A stretch of DNA of 12,947 nt from Rhizobacter sp. GTDB taxonomy: Bacteria > Pseudomonadota > Gammaproteobacteria > Burkholderiales > Burkholderiaceae_C. Location of the stretch: contig JANYFX010000683.1 in NCBI GenBank assembly GCA_025359585.1, positions 1 through 12,947 on the forward strand, in the 5' to 3' direction. The notes beneath the pieces are model-generated. The model saw nothing but the letters and a program-made list of their open reading frames with translations. It made no database searches and was not told the origin of the DNA. The position numbers were made by a program, and so were the translations under genes. Of the stretch, positions 6,345 through 12,947 are shown in pieces. Position 1 is the stretch's first letter, and each line of letters opens with the position of its first letter.

Positions 6345-7117
6345 GCTCTATTCACCCCAGCTGCGGCCACCACTTCCGAAGCCGGATAAGCCTCGGGATC
6401 GAGCCGCCGCATCTCGGCTTCGATCCAGGTTTCGACTTCGCGCATCAGCTCGTCGGGCTCGCGGCCTTTGGATTCGATCGGGTGGCCCACCGACAGGTCG
6501 ATCACGCCCGGCCGCAGGATGAAACTCTTGCGCGGCCAGCAGCGCGCCGAGGTCACCGCGACCGGCAGCACCGGCCGGCCGGTCGTGATGGCCAGGCGCG
6601 TGCCGCCGGCCTTGTAGACACCCCGCCCGCCACGCGCGGCACGCGTGCCTTCGGGGAACATGATGACCCAGTGGCCCTTTTCCATGAACTTGCGGCCCTG
6701 CTCGGCCACCAGGTTCCAGGCCTGCGAACGTTTGCTGCGGTCGATGTGGATCATGTCCATGCGCGCCATGGCCCAGCCGAAGAACGGGATGTAGAGCAGC
6801 TCGCGCTTGAACACATAACAGAGCGGGTGCGGCATGAGGCCGGGGAACGCGAAGGTCTCCCAGGTCGATTGGTGTTTGGGCAGCAGCACCACCGGGTAGT
6901 CGGGCAACCGGTCCATGCCGTGCAGGCGCGCCTGCACGCCGCAGATGACCTTGGCGCCCCAGATCGACAGAGTGAGCCAGCCCACGCACAGCCGGTAGAC
7001 CGTGTCGCCACGCGCGAAGACCGAAACCACCAGCACGGCCAGCGCCCAGGGAATCACCGTGACCGCCATGAACAGCACGAACAGCGCCGAGCGCACCGCA
7101 TAGAAAAACGTGGCCAT
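6341..7117 (-). CDS. plsC: 1-acyl-sn-glycerol-3-phosphate acyltransferase
   Basis: This inner-membrane enzyme adds the second acyl chain to lysophosphatidic acid, making phosphatidic acid for phospholipids. The protein is 258 aa with a hydrophobic N-terminal stretch (about 9-34) that likely anchors it. The catalytic motif is KHQSTWE at 81-87, an HX4E version of the usual HX4D. FPEGTR lies at 154-159, with PVLPVAVTS (182-190) as the fourth block. The ATG at 7115-7117 overlaps the gmhB stop by one base (TGATG), and its own stop overlaps the YgjP-type start by four bases. The HX4E variant looks like a lineage trait and need not mean loss of activity. Longer upstream extensions of the frame run through gmhB and were rejected. 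Confidence 0.92.
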   Translation of the reverse strand: MATFFYAVRSALFVLFMAVTVIPWALAVLVVSVFARGDTVYRLCVGWLTLSIWGAKVICGVQARLHGMDRLPDYPVVLLPKHQSTWETFAFPGLMPHPLCYVFKRELLYIPFFGWAMARMDMIHIDRSKRSQAWNLVAEQGRKFMEKGHWVIMFPEGTRAARGGRGVYKAGGTRLAITTGRPVLPVAVTSARCWPRKSFILRPGVIDLSVGHPIESKGREPDELMREVETWIEAEMRRLDPEAYPASEVVAAAGVNRA

Positions 7118-7725
7118 CAGTCGAGCCTCCCGAAACCGGAGTCGGTTTCGCCGCTGACACCGCGATCGTGGCGCTCGCGCTGGATCAGGAAATCGGCGAA
7201 CGCCGTCAGATCGTCGTGCACCTGAGTGCCCGCGACCAGCGCGCACAGCTCGGCGAGCTGCACGTCGTTGAGCTGCGCCGCCTTGCCGGTGCGTACCAGG
7301 TGCGGCCGGCAGCCGACCGCCACACCGGCCTGCAGGTCGCGCAGGCTGTCACCGACGACGGGCACGTCGGCCAGGTCGACACCGAAACGCTCACCGATCT
7401 GCACGAACAGGCCCGACGCCGGCTTGCGGCAGTTGCAGGCATCTTCGGGCGCGTGCGGGCAGAAGAACACCGCATCGATGCGCCCGCCCTGCTTGGCCAG
7501 CATCTGGTTCATCTTGACGTGCATTGCATTGAGCGTGGCCATGTCGAAGGTGCCGCGGCCCAGGCCCGACTGGTTGGTGGCGACCACGGTGTGCCAGCCC
7601 GCGTGGTTGAGCCGCGCGATCGCTTCGAGCGCGCCGGGAAGCGGCACCCACTCGTCGGGCGACTTGACGAAGTCGTCGCGGTCTTCGTTGATCGTGCCGT
7701 CGCGGTCGAGGATGATGAGTTTCAT
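7117..7725 (-). CDS. gmhB: D-glycero-beta-D-manno-heptose 1,7-bisphosphate 7-phosphatase
   Basis: A HAD-superfamily phosphatase that removes the C7 phosphate during ADP-heptose synthesis for the LPS inner core. The 202-aa protein has the HAD motifs LDRDGT (Asp7 nucleophile, Asp9 acid), ATNQSG at 49-54 and GDSLRD at 125-130. A zinc-binding loop CPHAPEDACNCRKP at 89-102 (Cys89, His91, Cys97, Cys99) is typical of the GmhB/histidinol-phosphatase group. The ATG at 7723-7725 overlaps the stop of the upstream nucleotidyltransferase (ATGA). No good ribosome site precedes it, so translation may depend on coupling to that gene. In related genomes I would expect gmhB to follow glyS directly; here two extra genes intervene. 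Confidence 0.93.
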   Translation of the reverse strand: MKLIILDRDGTINEDRDDFVKSPDEWVPLPGALEAIARLNHAGWHTVVATNQSGLGRGTFDMATLNAMHVKMNQMLAKQGGRIDAVFFCPHAPEDACNCRKPASGLFVQIGERFGVDLADVPVVGDSLRDLQAGVAVGCRPHLVRTGKAAQLNDVQLAELCALVAGTQVHDDLTAFADFLIQRERHDRGVSGETDSGFGRLD

Positions 7726-8246
7726 GTTTTTGATTCTTCGACGCGGCGCTGCGCCCAGGCGACGATGGCATTGATCGGTCGCTTCGAGTCGATTTGCCTG
7801 ATCCGTTGCTCCAGAGTTGCGGGAGAGATCATTCCCTCCTTCAACATCACAACGATGAAACGGGCGTCCTTCGCACGCTGCGCAACACACTTGGACACCG
7901 CCAAATCGTGCATGTCCGGGCACACCACGGTCGTATCGCCGAGGTAGTGGAGCGAGGCCCGATCCATCCAGTCGGCAGGCATCACCGCAGTGTCCGGACT
8001 CACGCCGTCGGCGTAGTAGCCGAAGGTCTCGTCAAATTGCGACAGCGCACCTATGGCGCCCTCGATGAGATCGGACTTCTCCGGCGCCATCGCCGGATAA
8101 AGATCGAGCTCTCTGGAAACGAGCAAGTCAGGGTGCGCATCGGGATAGGGGAGCAGGACAGCCTGGCTGCCGACGACCACAAAGGACCGCTCCTTCGTGA
8201 TGGCGGAAGCTGCCCGAATCACATGTTCGAGCTGTTCGCGCGTCAT
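7722..8246 (-). CDS. DUF6036-like nucleotidyltransferase, possible toxin of a TA pair
   Basis: A 174-aa protein resembling the AbiEii/DUF6036 group of minimal nucleotidyltransferases, several of which are toxins or defence proteins that modify RNA or protein. FVVVGSQAVLL at 22-32 is the nucleotide-binding Gly-Ser turn. SRELDLYP at 44-51 provides an ExD acidic pair (Glu46, Asp48). DLAVSKCVAQRAKDARFI at 114-131 matches the Lys-rich helix that follows in AbiEii relatives. Its ATG overlaps the stop of the 105-aa gene by 4 nt and its stop overlaps the gmhB start by 4 nt. Base composition dips inside it: by hand count 29 of 60 bases are G or C at 7801-7860, against 48 of 60 at 6541-6600 in plsC. 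The toxin role is inferred from fold and pairing. Confidence 0.8.
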   Translation of the reverse strand: MTREQLEHVIRAASAITKERSFVVVGSQAVLLPYPDAHPDLLVSRELDLYPAMAPEKSDLIEGAIGALSQFDETFGYYADGVSPDTAVMPADWMDRASLHYLGDTTVVCPDMHDLAVSKCVAQRAKDARFIVVMLKEGMISPATLEQRIRQIDSKRPINAIVAWAQRRVEESKT

Positions 8247-8560
8247 GAACGGCGTGCCTCGCGCAAGAGTTCGCGGCGCTCGGTTTCCGAAATCAGAACG
8301 CCGATCGGAGAGACGCTGCGCAACACCGTGGCGTGCTCGTCGTCCGCGCAAATCACACTCTCGAAGTCATCGATGGGCATGACCAGCAGCCGCTCCCATT
8401 CATCCCAGTAGAGGTCCGACCGGGTACGGCCAGACTGCTCACGCCACCGACGCAAAAGCGCCTGGACCTCGCCGATGCGCGCCGGCTCTGCGCGCAGTCG
8501 TGTCATGGCCAGGCGGTGTGCGGCCTGCAGGAATACCTCGATTCTTCGCTGACGATCCAT
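8243..8560 (-). CDS. Unknown 105-aa partner of the nucleotidyltransferase, possible antitoxin
   Basis: I do not recognise a named family. The product is 105 aa and charged, with an N-terminal helical half rich in Arg (RIEVFLQAAHRLAMTRLRAE, then VQALLRRWREQSGRTRSDLY). A short beta-like centre (ERLLVMPIDDFESVICADD) follows, and then a C-terminal SPIGVLISETERRELLREAR. No HTH or membrane segment is evident. It overlaps the nucleotidyltransferase start by 4 nt and precedes it, the usual order for antitoxin then toxin. It lies 25 nt after glyS. A GATAAT hexamer on the minus strand (8573-8568), seven bases before the ATG, could be the -10 of a private, nearly leaderless promoter, though no good -35 is visible. 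The antitoxin role is inference from arrangement. Confidence 0.75.
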   Translation of the reverse strand: MDRQRRIEVFLQAAHRLAMTRLRAEPARIGEVQALLRRWREQSGRTRSDLYWDEWERLLVMPIDDFESVICADDEHATVLRSVSPIGVLISETERRELLREARRS

Positions 8561-8585
8561 GGCCTGGATTATCCGGCTTGCGGCT

Positions 8586-10694
8586 TCAAGTCGCGAGCTT
8601 GGAGAGATCGGCGACGCGGTTCATGGCGACGTGCAATTGAGCGAGCAGGGCGAGGCGGTTGGCCCGCAGGGCCGGGTCTTCGGCATTGACCATCACCGCC
8701 TCGAAGAACGCGTCGACGGGCTCGCGCAAGGCGGCGAGTGCCTGCAGAGAAGCGGTGTAATCCTCCCGCCTGAAAGCGATATCGGCCTTCGTCTCCACGA
8801 CCGACAGGGCCTGGTGCAGGTCGATCTCGGCCCGCTCCTTCAGCAGTTCGTGCGACACGGCCGAGAACTGCGTGCCTTCGCTCTTCTTCAGGATGTTGCC
8901 CACCCGCTTGTTGGCGGCGGCAAGCGACGCTGCTTCGGGCAGCGCAGCGAAGGCGCGCACCGCCAGGAGCCGCGTGTTCACGTCGGCCAAGCGCGAAAGC
9001 CGCAACGACAACACGGCGTCGACTTCCTGTGCGCTGTAGCCTTGCTCGCGCAGGCTGCCAGCGAGGCGGTCACGGATGAAGTCAAGCAGCGCGGCACTCG
9101 GATCCGTGATGGCGGACCCGAAGGCCGGTATCGACAGCGCGATCAATTGACGCAGGTCGATCGGAATCGACCGCTCGATCAGCATGCGGATGAGGCCGAG
9201 CGCATGGCGCCGCAGGGCGAACGGGTCCTTGTCTCCGGTAGGCAACCGCCCAACTCCGAACAAGCCGACCAGCGTTTCCAGCTTGTCTGCGAGGGCCACG
9301 ATCAGCCCGACATTGCCGCGCGGCAAGGTGTCACCGGAGAAACGCGGTTTGTAGTGATCCTCGACGGCCTCGGCCACCGCTTCGCTCTCGCCGTCATGGC
9401 GCGCGTAGTAGCCACCCATCACCCCTTGCAGTTCGGGAAACTCGCCAACCATGTCGGTCAGAAGATCGGCCTTGGCAAGCTGCGCAGCACGGTCAGCGGG
9501 CTCGATCAAATTCTCGTGACCGAAGGCTGTTTCGGCGATGGCCTTGGCGATCGCGCGCACGCGCGACACGCGCTCGCCCTGCGTACCCAGCTTGCCGTGG
9601 TAGACCACCTTGTCCAACCCCGCCACGCGCGATTCGAGCGTCTTCTTGCGGTCCTGGTCGAAGAAGAACTTCGCGTCGGCCAGACGCGGGCGCACGACGC
9701 GCTCGTTGCCTTCGATCACGCGGCTCGGGTCTTCGGGGCGGATGTTGCTGACGACGAGGAACTTGTTCGTCAACTTGCCTGCGGCGTCGAGCAGCGGAAA
9801 GTACTTCTGGTTCGCCTTCATCGTCAGGATCAGGCATTCCTGCGGCACGTCCAGAAACTCGGGCTCGAACTGGCAGACGAGCACGTTCGGGCGCTCGACC
9901 AGCGCCGTTACTTCGTCGAGCAGCGCGGAGTCTTCAATCGGTTTGAGGCCTTGCTTCGCGGCGGCGGCGTTCAACTGGCGCGCGATCTCGTCGCGGCGCG
10001 CGACAAAACTCGCGATCACAGCGCCTTGGGTTTCAAGCTTCTGCGCGTACTGGTCGGCGTCCAGCAGCTCAATCGGATCGACCGCCGCTTCGAACCGGTG
10101 GCCGTGCGTTTGCCGACCAGCCCGGAGGCCCAGGGCATTCACCGGCACCACTTCGTCACCGTACAGTGCCACCAGCCCATGCGCCGGACGTACGAAGTGC
10201 ACGCTGGTCCAGCCGTCGGCCAGCTGGTATTGCATGACCTTCGGGATCGGCAGCTTGGCGAGCGCTTCGTCGAGCGCTTTCTGCAGGCCTTCGGCCAGCG
10301 TGGCGCCGGTGACGAGGCTGTCGAAAAACAATGCTTCGGCCTTGCCGTCCATCTGGCGCTTCAGGTTCGGCACGGCCGACGCATCGGCCCCGACACTCGC
10401 GAGCTTTTTCAACAACGCAGGTGTCGCTTCGCCGACTGCGTTCAAGCCCACAGCCACCGGCATCAACTTCTGCGACACCGCCTTGTCGGCCGCCTGCGCC
10501 TGCACAGCGGTGACATGCGCGGCAAGCCGGCGTGGCGACGCGAACGGCGTGCTCACCGAAGCTTCGGTGCACAAGCCTTGCACTTTCAAACTTGCGGCCA
10601 GCGCGCTCGCAAACGCCTCACCCAGCTTCTTCAACGCCTTCGGCGGCAGCTCTTCGACGAACAGTTCGACGAGCAAATTCTTCGTCGTATTCAT
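8586..10694 (-). CDS. glyS: Glycyl-tRNA synthetase beta subunit
   Basis: This is the tRNA-binding subunit of the alpha2-beta2 bacterial glycyl-tRNA synthetase, which charges tRNA-Gly. The product is 702 aa, close to the usual ~690. The N-terminus NLLVELFVEELPPKALKKLG is the family signature, followed by SPRRLAAHV. YYARHDGESEAVAEAVEDHY and FSGDTLPRGNVGLIVALADK mark the middle HD-like domain, with DPFALRRHALGLIR next. The C-terminal DALR-type anticodon-binding domain ends in LALLAQLHVAMNRVADLSKL. The ATG at 10692-10694 overlaps the glyQ stop by one base (TGATG); a TTG one codon earlier is possible but less likely. Gene order glyQ-glyS is standard. The 25 nt after its stop separates it from the 105-aa gene. 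Confidence 0.97.
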   Translation of the reverse strand: MNTTKNLLVELFVEELPPKALKKLGEAFASALAASLKVQGLCTEASVSTPFASPRRLAAHVTAVQAQAADKAVSQKLMPVAVGLNAVGEATPALLKKLASVGADASAVPNLKRQMDGKAEALFFDSLVTGATLAEGLQKALDEALAKLPIPKVMQYQLADGWTSVHFVRPAHGLVALYGDEVVPVNALGLRAGRQTHGHRFEAAVDPIELLDADQYAQKLETQGAVIASFVARRDEIARQLNAAAAKQGLKPIEDSALLDEVTALVERPNVLVCQFEPEFLDVPQECLILTMKANQKYFPLLDAAGKLTNKFLVVSNIRPEDPSRVIEGNERVVRPRLADAKFFFDQDRKKTLESRVAGLDKVVYHGKLGTQGERVSRVRAIAKAIAETAFGHENLIEPADRAAQLAKADLLTDMVGEFPELQGVMGGYYARHDGESEAVAEAVEDHYKPRFSGDTLPRGNVGLIVALADKLETLVGLFGVGRLPTGDKDPFALRRHALGLIRMLIERSIPIDLRQLIALSIPAFGSAITDPSAALLDFIRDRLAGSLREQGYSAQEVDAVLSLRLSRLADVNTRLLAVRAFAALPEAASLAAANKRVGNILKKSEGTQFSAVSHELLKERAEIDLHQALSVVETKADIAFRREDYTASLQALAALREPVDAFFEAVMVNAEDPALRANRLALLAQLHVAMNRVADLSKLAT

Positions 10695-11623
10695 CAAGCG
10701 GCCTTCTTGTCGGAGTGCTTCGCCATCTGCGCCAGCACTTCTTCACCCCAGGCCTTGGGTGCCATCGGGAAGCCGAGCCGGGCGCGGCTCTCGAGGTAAC
10801 TCTGCGCCACGGCCCGCGCCAGGTTGCGAATGCGCCCGATGTAGGCCGCGCGCTCGGTCACGCTGATCGCGCCACGCGCGTCGAGCAAATTGAAGCTGTG
10901 GCCGGCCTTGAGCAATTGCTCGTAGGCGGGCAACGCGAGTTGCTGCTCCATCAGATGTTTTGACTGTTTTTCGTGGGCGCTGAACGCGCCGAGCAGAAAC
11001 TCCACGTCGCTGTGCTCGAAGTTGTAGGTGCTCTGCTCGACTTCGTTCTGCTTGTAGACGTCGCCATAGCTCAGGCCGTCGGTCCACGTCAGGTCGTAGA
11101 CGTTGTCCACGCCCTGCAGGTACATCGCCAGGCGCTCCAGGCCGTAGGTGATCTCGCCGGTGATCGGCTTGCAGTCGATGCCGCCGACCTGCTGGAAGTA
11201 GGTGAACTGCGTGACTTCCATGCCGTTCATCCAGACCTCCCAGCCCAGGCCCCAGCAGCCGAGCGTGGGGTTCTCCCAGTCGTCTTCGACGAAGCGCACG
11301 TCGTTCGCCTTCAGGTCGAAGCCGAGCGCTTCGAGCGAGCCGAGGTAGAGCTCGAGGATGTTCGCCGGCGCGGGCTTGAGCACCACCTGGTACTGGTAGT
11401 AGTGCTGCAGCCGGTTCGGATTCTCGCCGTAGCGGCCGTCCTTGGGGCGGCGGCTCGGCTGCACGTAGGCGGCTTTCCAGGGCTCGGGGCCGAGTGCACG
11501 CAGGAACGTGGCGGTGTGGCTGGTGCCGGCGCCGACTTCCATGTCGTAGGGCTGAAGTAAAGCGCAGCCCTGCGAACTCCAGTAGTCCTGCAGTTTCAGA
11601 ATGATTTGCTGGAAGGTGAGCAT
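10694..11623 (-). CDS. glyQ: Glycyl-tRNA synthetase alpha subunit
   Basis: This is the catalytic subunit that activates glycine with ATP. The 309-aa protein is slightly longer than the E. coli form (303). Recognisable blocks are MLTFQQIILKLQDYWSSQGC at the N-terminus, LLQPYDMEVGAGTSHTATFL, YVQPSRRPKDGRYGENPNRL (motif-2 region), GLGWEVWMNGMEVTQFTYFQ, and the C-terminal GRIRNLARAVAQSYLE. The ATG at 11621-11623 lacks a strong ribosome site. Upstream on the minus strand, TAGAAT at 11655-11650 is a fair -10 hexamer placed to give a ~20-nt leader. It is the first gene of the seven-gene minus-strand run and diverges from the BASS transporter gene. No T-box-like leader fits in the 61-nt intergenic gap. 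Confidence 0.97.
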   Translation of the reverse strand: MLTFQQIILKLQDYWSSQGCALLQPYDMEVGAGTSHTATFLRALGPEPWKAAYVQPSRRPKDGRYGENPNRLQHYYQYQVVLKPAPANILELYLGSLEALGFDLKANDVRFVEDDWENPTLGCWGLGWEVWMNGMEVTQFTYFQQVGGIDCKPITGEITYGLERLAMYLQGVDNVYDLTWTDGLSYGDVYKQNEVEQSTYNFEHSDVEFLLGAFSAHEKQSKHLMEQQLALPAYEQLLKAGHSFNLLDARGAISVTERAAYIGRIRNLARAVAQSYLESRARLGFPMAPKAWGEEVLAQMAKHSDKKAA

Positions 11624-11649
11624 GCGCTGGCGGTCTGCGTAAACCCTTG

Positions 11650-11655
11650 ATTCTA
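11650..11655 (-). promoter_or_regulatory. Candidate -10 element for the glyQ operon
   Basis: On the minus strand TAGAAT matches the sigma-70 -10 consensus at five of six positions and lies 26 bases before the glyQ start. No convincing -35 hexamer is visible 16-18 bases upstream, so this is a weak call in a 61-nt divergent spacer. Confidence 0.35.
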
Positions 11656-11684
11656 GAGGGCTGGCGGGCTGCTAGCCTCGTGTC

Positions 11685-12540
11685 ATGACGACCCAGCAAC
11701 TCATCCTCAGCGCGGTGCTCGCGACCATGGTGTTCTCGGTCGCGCTCGAGCTGAAGCTGGCCGACTTCACCCGTGTGGCGCAGCAACCGCGCGCAGTCGT
11801 CTGCGGTTTGATCCCGCAGTTCGTGCTGCTGCCAGTGGGCACCTGGCTCGCCACGCTGGCGCTCGACCTGCCGCCGAACGTCGAGGCCGCGATGATCCTC
11901 GTGGCCGCCTGCCCGGGCGGCTCGCTCAGCAACGTGATCACGCATTTCGGGCGAGGCAACACGGCGTTGTCGGTCAGCATTTCGGCGGTGGCGGCGGTGC
12001 TGGCGCTGTTTCTCACGCCGTTCAACTTCACCTGGATGATGAGCACGAACCCGGCCACCGCGGGCTGGATGCGCACGCTGTCGATCGACCCTTCCGACAT
12101 CTGGTGGAGCCTGCTCGCGCTGCTGGCGATTCCGATGGCTTTGGGCTTGACGCTCGGCGCCCGCTGGCCGGCGTTTACCGAGAAGATCCGCAAGCCTCTG
12201 GGCACCTTCAGCATCGTCGCGCTGCTCGCGTTCATCGCGCTCGGCCTGATCAGCCAGCGTGCGCTGCTGACGGCGCAGATTGTTCCTCAGCTGGTGATCG
12301 TGATCCTGCACAACGCCAGCGGCCTGCTGATGGGCTGGCTGTGCGCGCTGGCCTTCCGCGTTGCCGAGCGCGACCGGCGCGCGATCATGATCGAAGGGGG
12401 CATGCAGAACTCGGGGCTGGCGCTGGGCATCATCGCGGTGCAGTTCAACGCCGACCTCGGCATGGTGATCATCGCGAGCCTGTGGGGCATCTGGCACATC
12501 GTGTCGGGCCTGACGCTCGCCATTTTGTGGAGGCGCAAGG

Positions 12541-12560
<20 letters not shown>
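11685..12560 (+). CDS. BASS-family (bile acid:sodium symporter-like) transporter
   Basis: A 291-aa integral membrane protein of the BASS/ASBT-fold family, which takes up organic anions with sodium. Eight to ten hydrophobic segments span the length, beginning LILSAVLATMVFSVALELKL. The two broken-helix crossover motifs are present: CPGGSLSN at 76-83 with HFGRGNTALS after it, and EGGMQNSGLA at 237-246, where Glu237 and Gln241 match the sodium-site residues of the family. The start codon, 61 nt from divergent glyQ, has no obvious ribosome site and may have a very short leader. Its 3' end overlaps the deacylase gene by 20 nt, so the transported substrate may be what that enzyme hydrolyses. Substrate identity cannot be read from sequence. 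Confidence 0.9.

Positions 12561-12947
<387 letters not shown>

Noticed and set aside
6581..6606. HX4E instead of HX4D in PlsC as a sign of inactivation
   Set aside because: The rest of the motifs are intact and, as I recall, the Glu form is common in betaproteobacterial PlsC proteins.
8559..10799. 746-codon open frame on the plus strand
   Set aside because: It lies antisense to glyS and the end of glyQ, and its product is His/Arg/Gln-rich with no domain; it is a by-product of GC-rich codon use on the real strand.
11647..11675. TTGATT/TGCTAG promoter for the BASS gene
   Set aside because: The -10 half matches the consensus poorly and would leave a leader of only a few bases; not strong enough to annotate.

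Overview
This 12.9-kb window is GC-rich, with dense codon-biased genes, short intergenic gaps and many overlapping stop/start codons. Gene content and order (a glyQ-glyS-gmhB-plsC run, and a MerR/LiuR-type regulator beside isovaleryl-CoA dehydrogenase) point to a betaproteobacterium, most likely of the order Burkholderiales. This is my recognition of families and gene order; no database search was run.

Layout. (1) 1-2978 is a leucine/isovalerate (liu) catabolic block. It holds a 5' part of isovaleryl-CoA dehydrogenase, a PaaI-type hotdog thioesterase and a MerR-family regulator, all on the minus strand, plus a divergent metallo-beta-lactamase-fold hydrolase on the plus strand. Two near-identical 16-bp palindromes, one upstream of the thioesterase and one between regulator and hydrolase, look like the operators of this local regulon. 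(2) 2994-3215 is a small protein of unknown function, convergent with the hydrolase; a 7-bp inverted repeat contains both stop codons. (3) 3317-5386 holds a coupled pair, a PuuE-like polysaccharide-deacetylase-fold hydrolase and a DIM6/NTAB flavin reductase. Upstream lie two gene remnants that meet head to head: the C-terminal half of a GntR/FCD regulator (minus) and the C-terminal end of an Asp/Glu/hydantoin-type racemase (plus). Both lack their 5' parts at the same point near 5175-5190, the signature of one deletion that removed a divergent promoter region.

(4) 5403-11623 is a minus-strand operon-like run of seven genes: glyQ, glyS, an unknown 105-aa protein, a DUF6036-like nucleotidyltransferase, gmhB, plsC and a YgjP-type metallopeptidase. 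Five of its six junctions overlap by 1 or 4 nt; the only gap is 25 nt, after glyS. The 105-aa/nucleotidyltransferase pair resembles a toxin-antitoxin or defence module spliced into a housekeeping operon for glycyl-tRNA charging, heptose synthesis and phospholipid synthesis. The YgjP-type peptidase has an N-terminal QLSLF pentapeptide that matches the bacterial sliding-clamp-binding motif.

(5) 11685-12947 is divergent from glyQ. It encodes a BASS-family (bile acid:sodium symporter) transporter and, overlapping it by 20 nt, the start of an N-acyl-D-amino-acid deacylase/amidohydrolase cut by the window edge; this suggests a coupled uptake and hydrolysis unit.

The strongest candidates for something under-described are the nucleotidyltransferase pair embedded in the glyS-gmhB operon, the clamp-motif metallopeptidase (a possible bacterial parallel to the PCNA-binding protease Spartan), and the double-truncation scar at about 5180. 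No rRNA, tRNA, CRISPR array or insertion sequence was seen.
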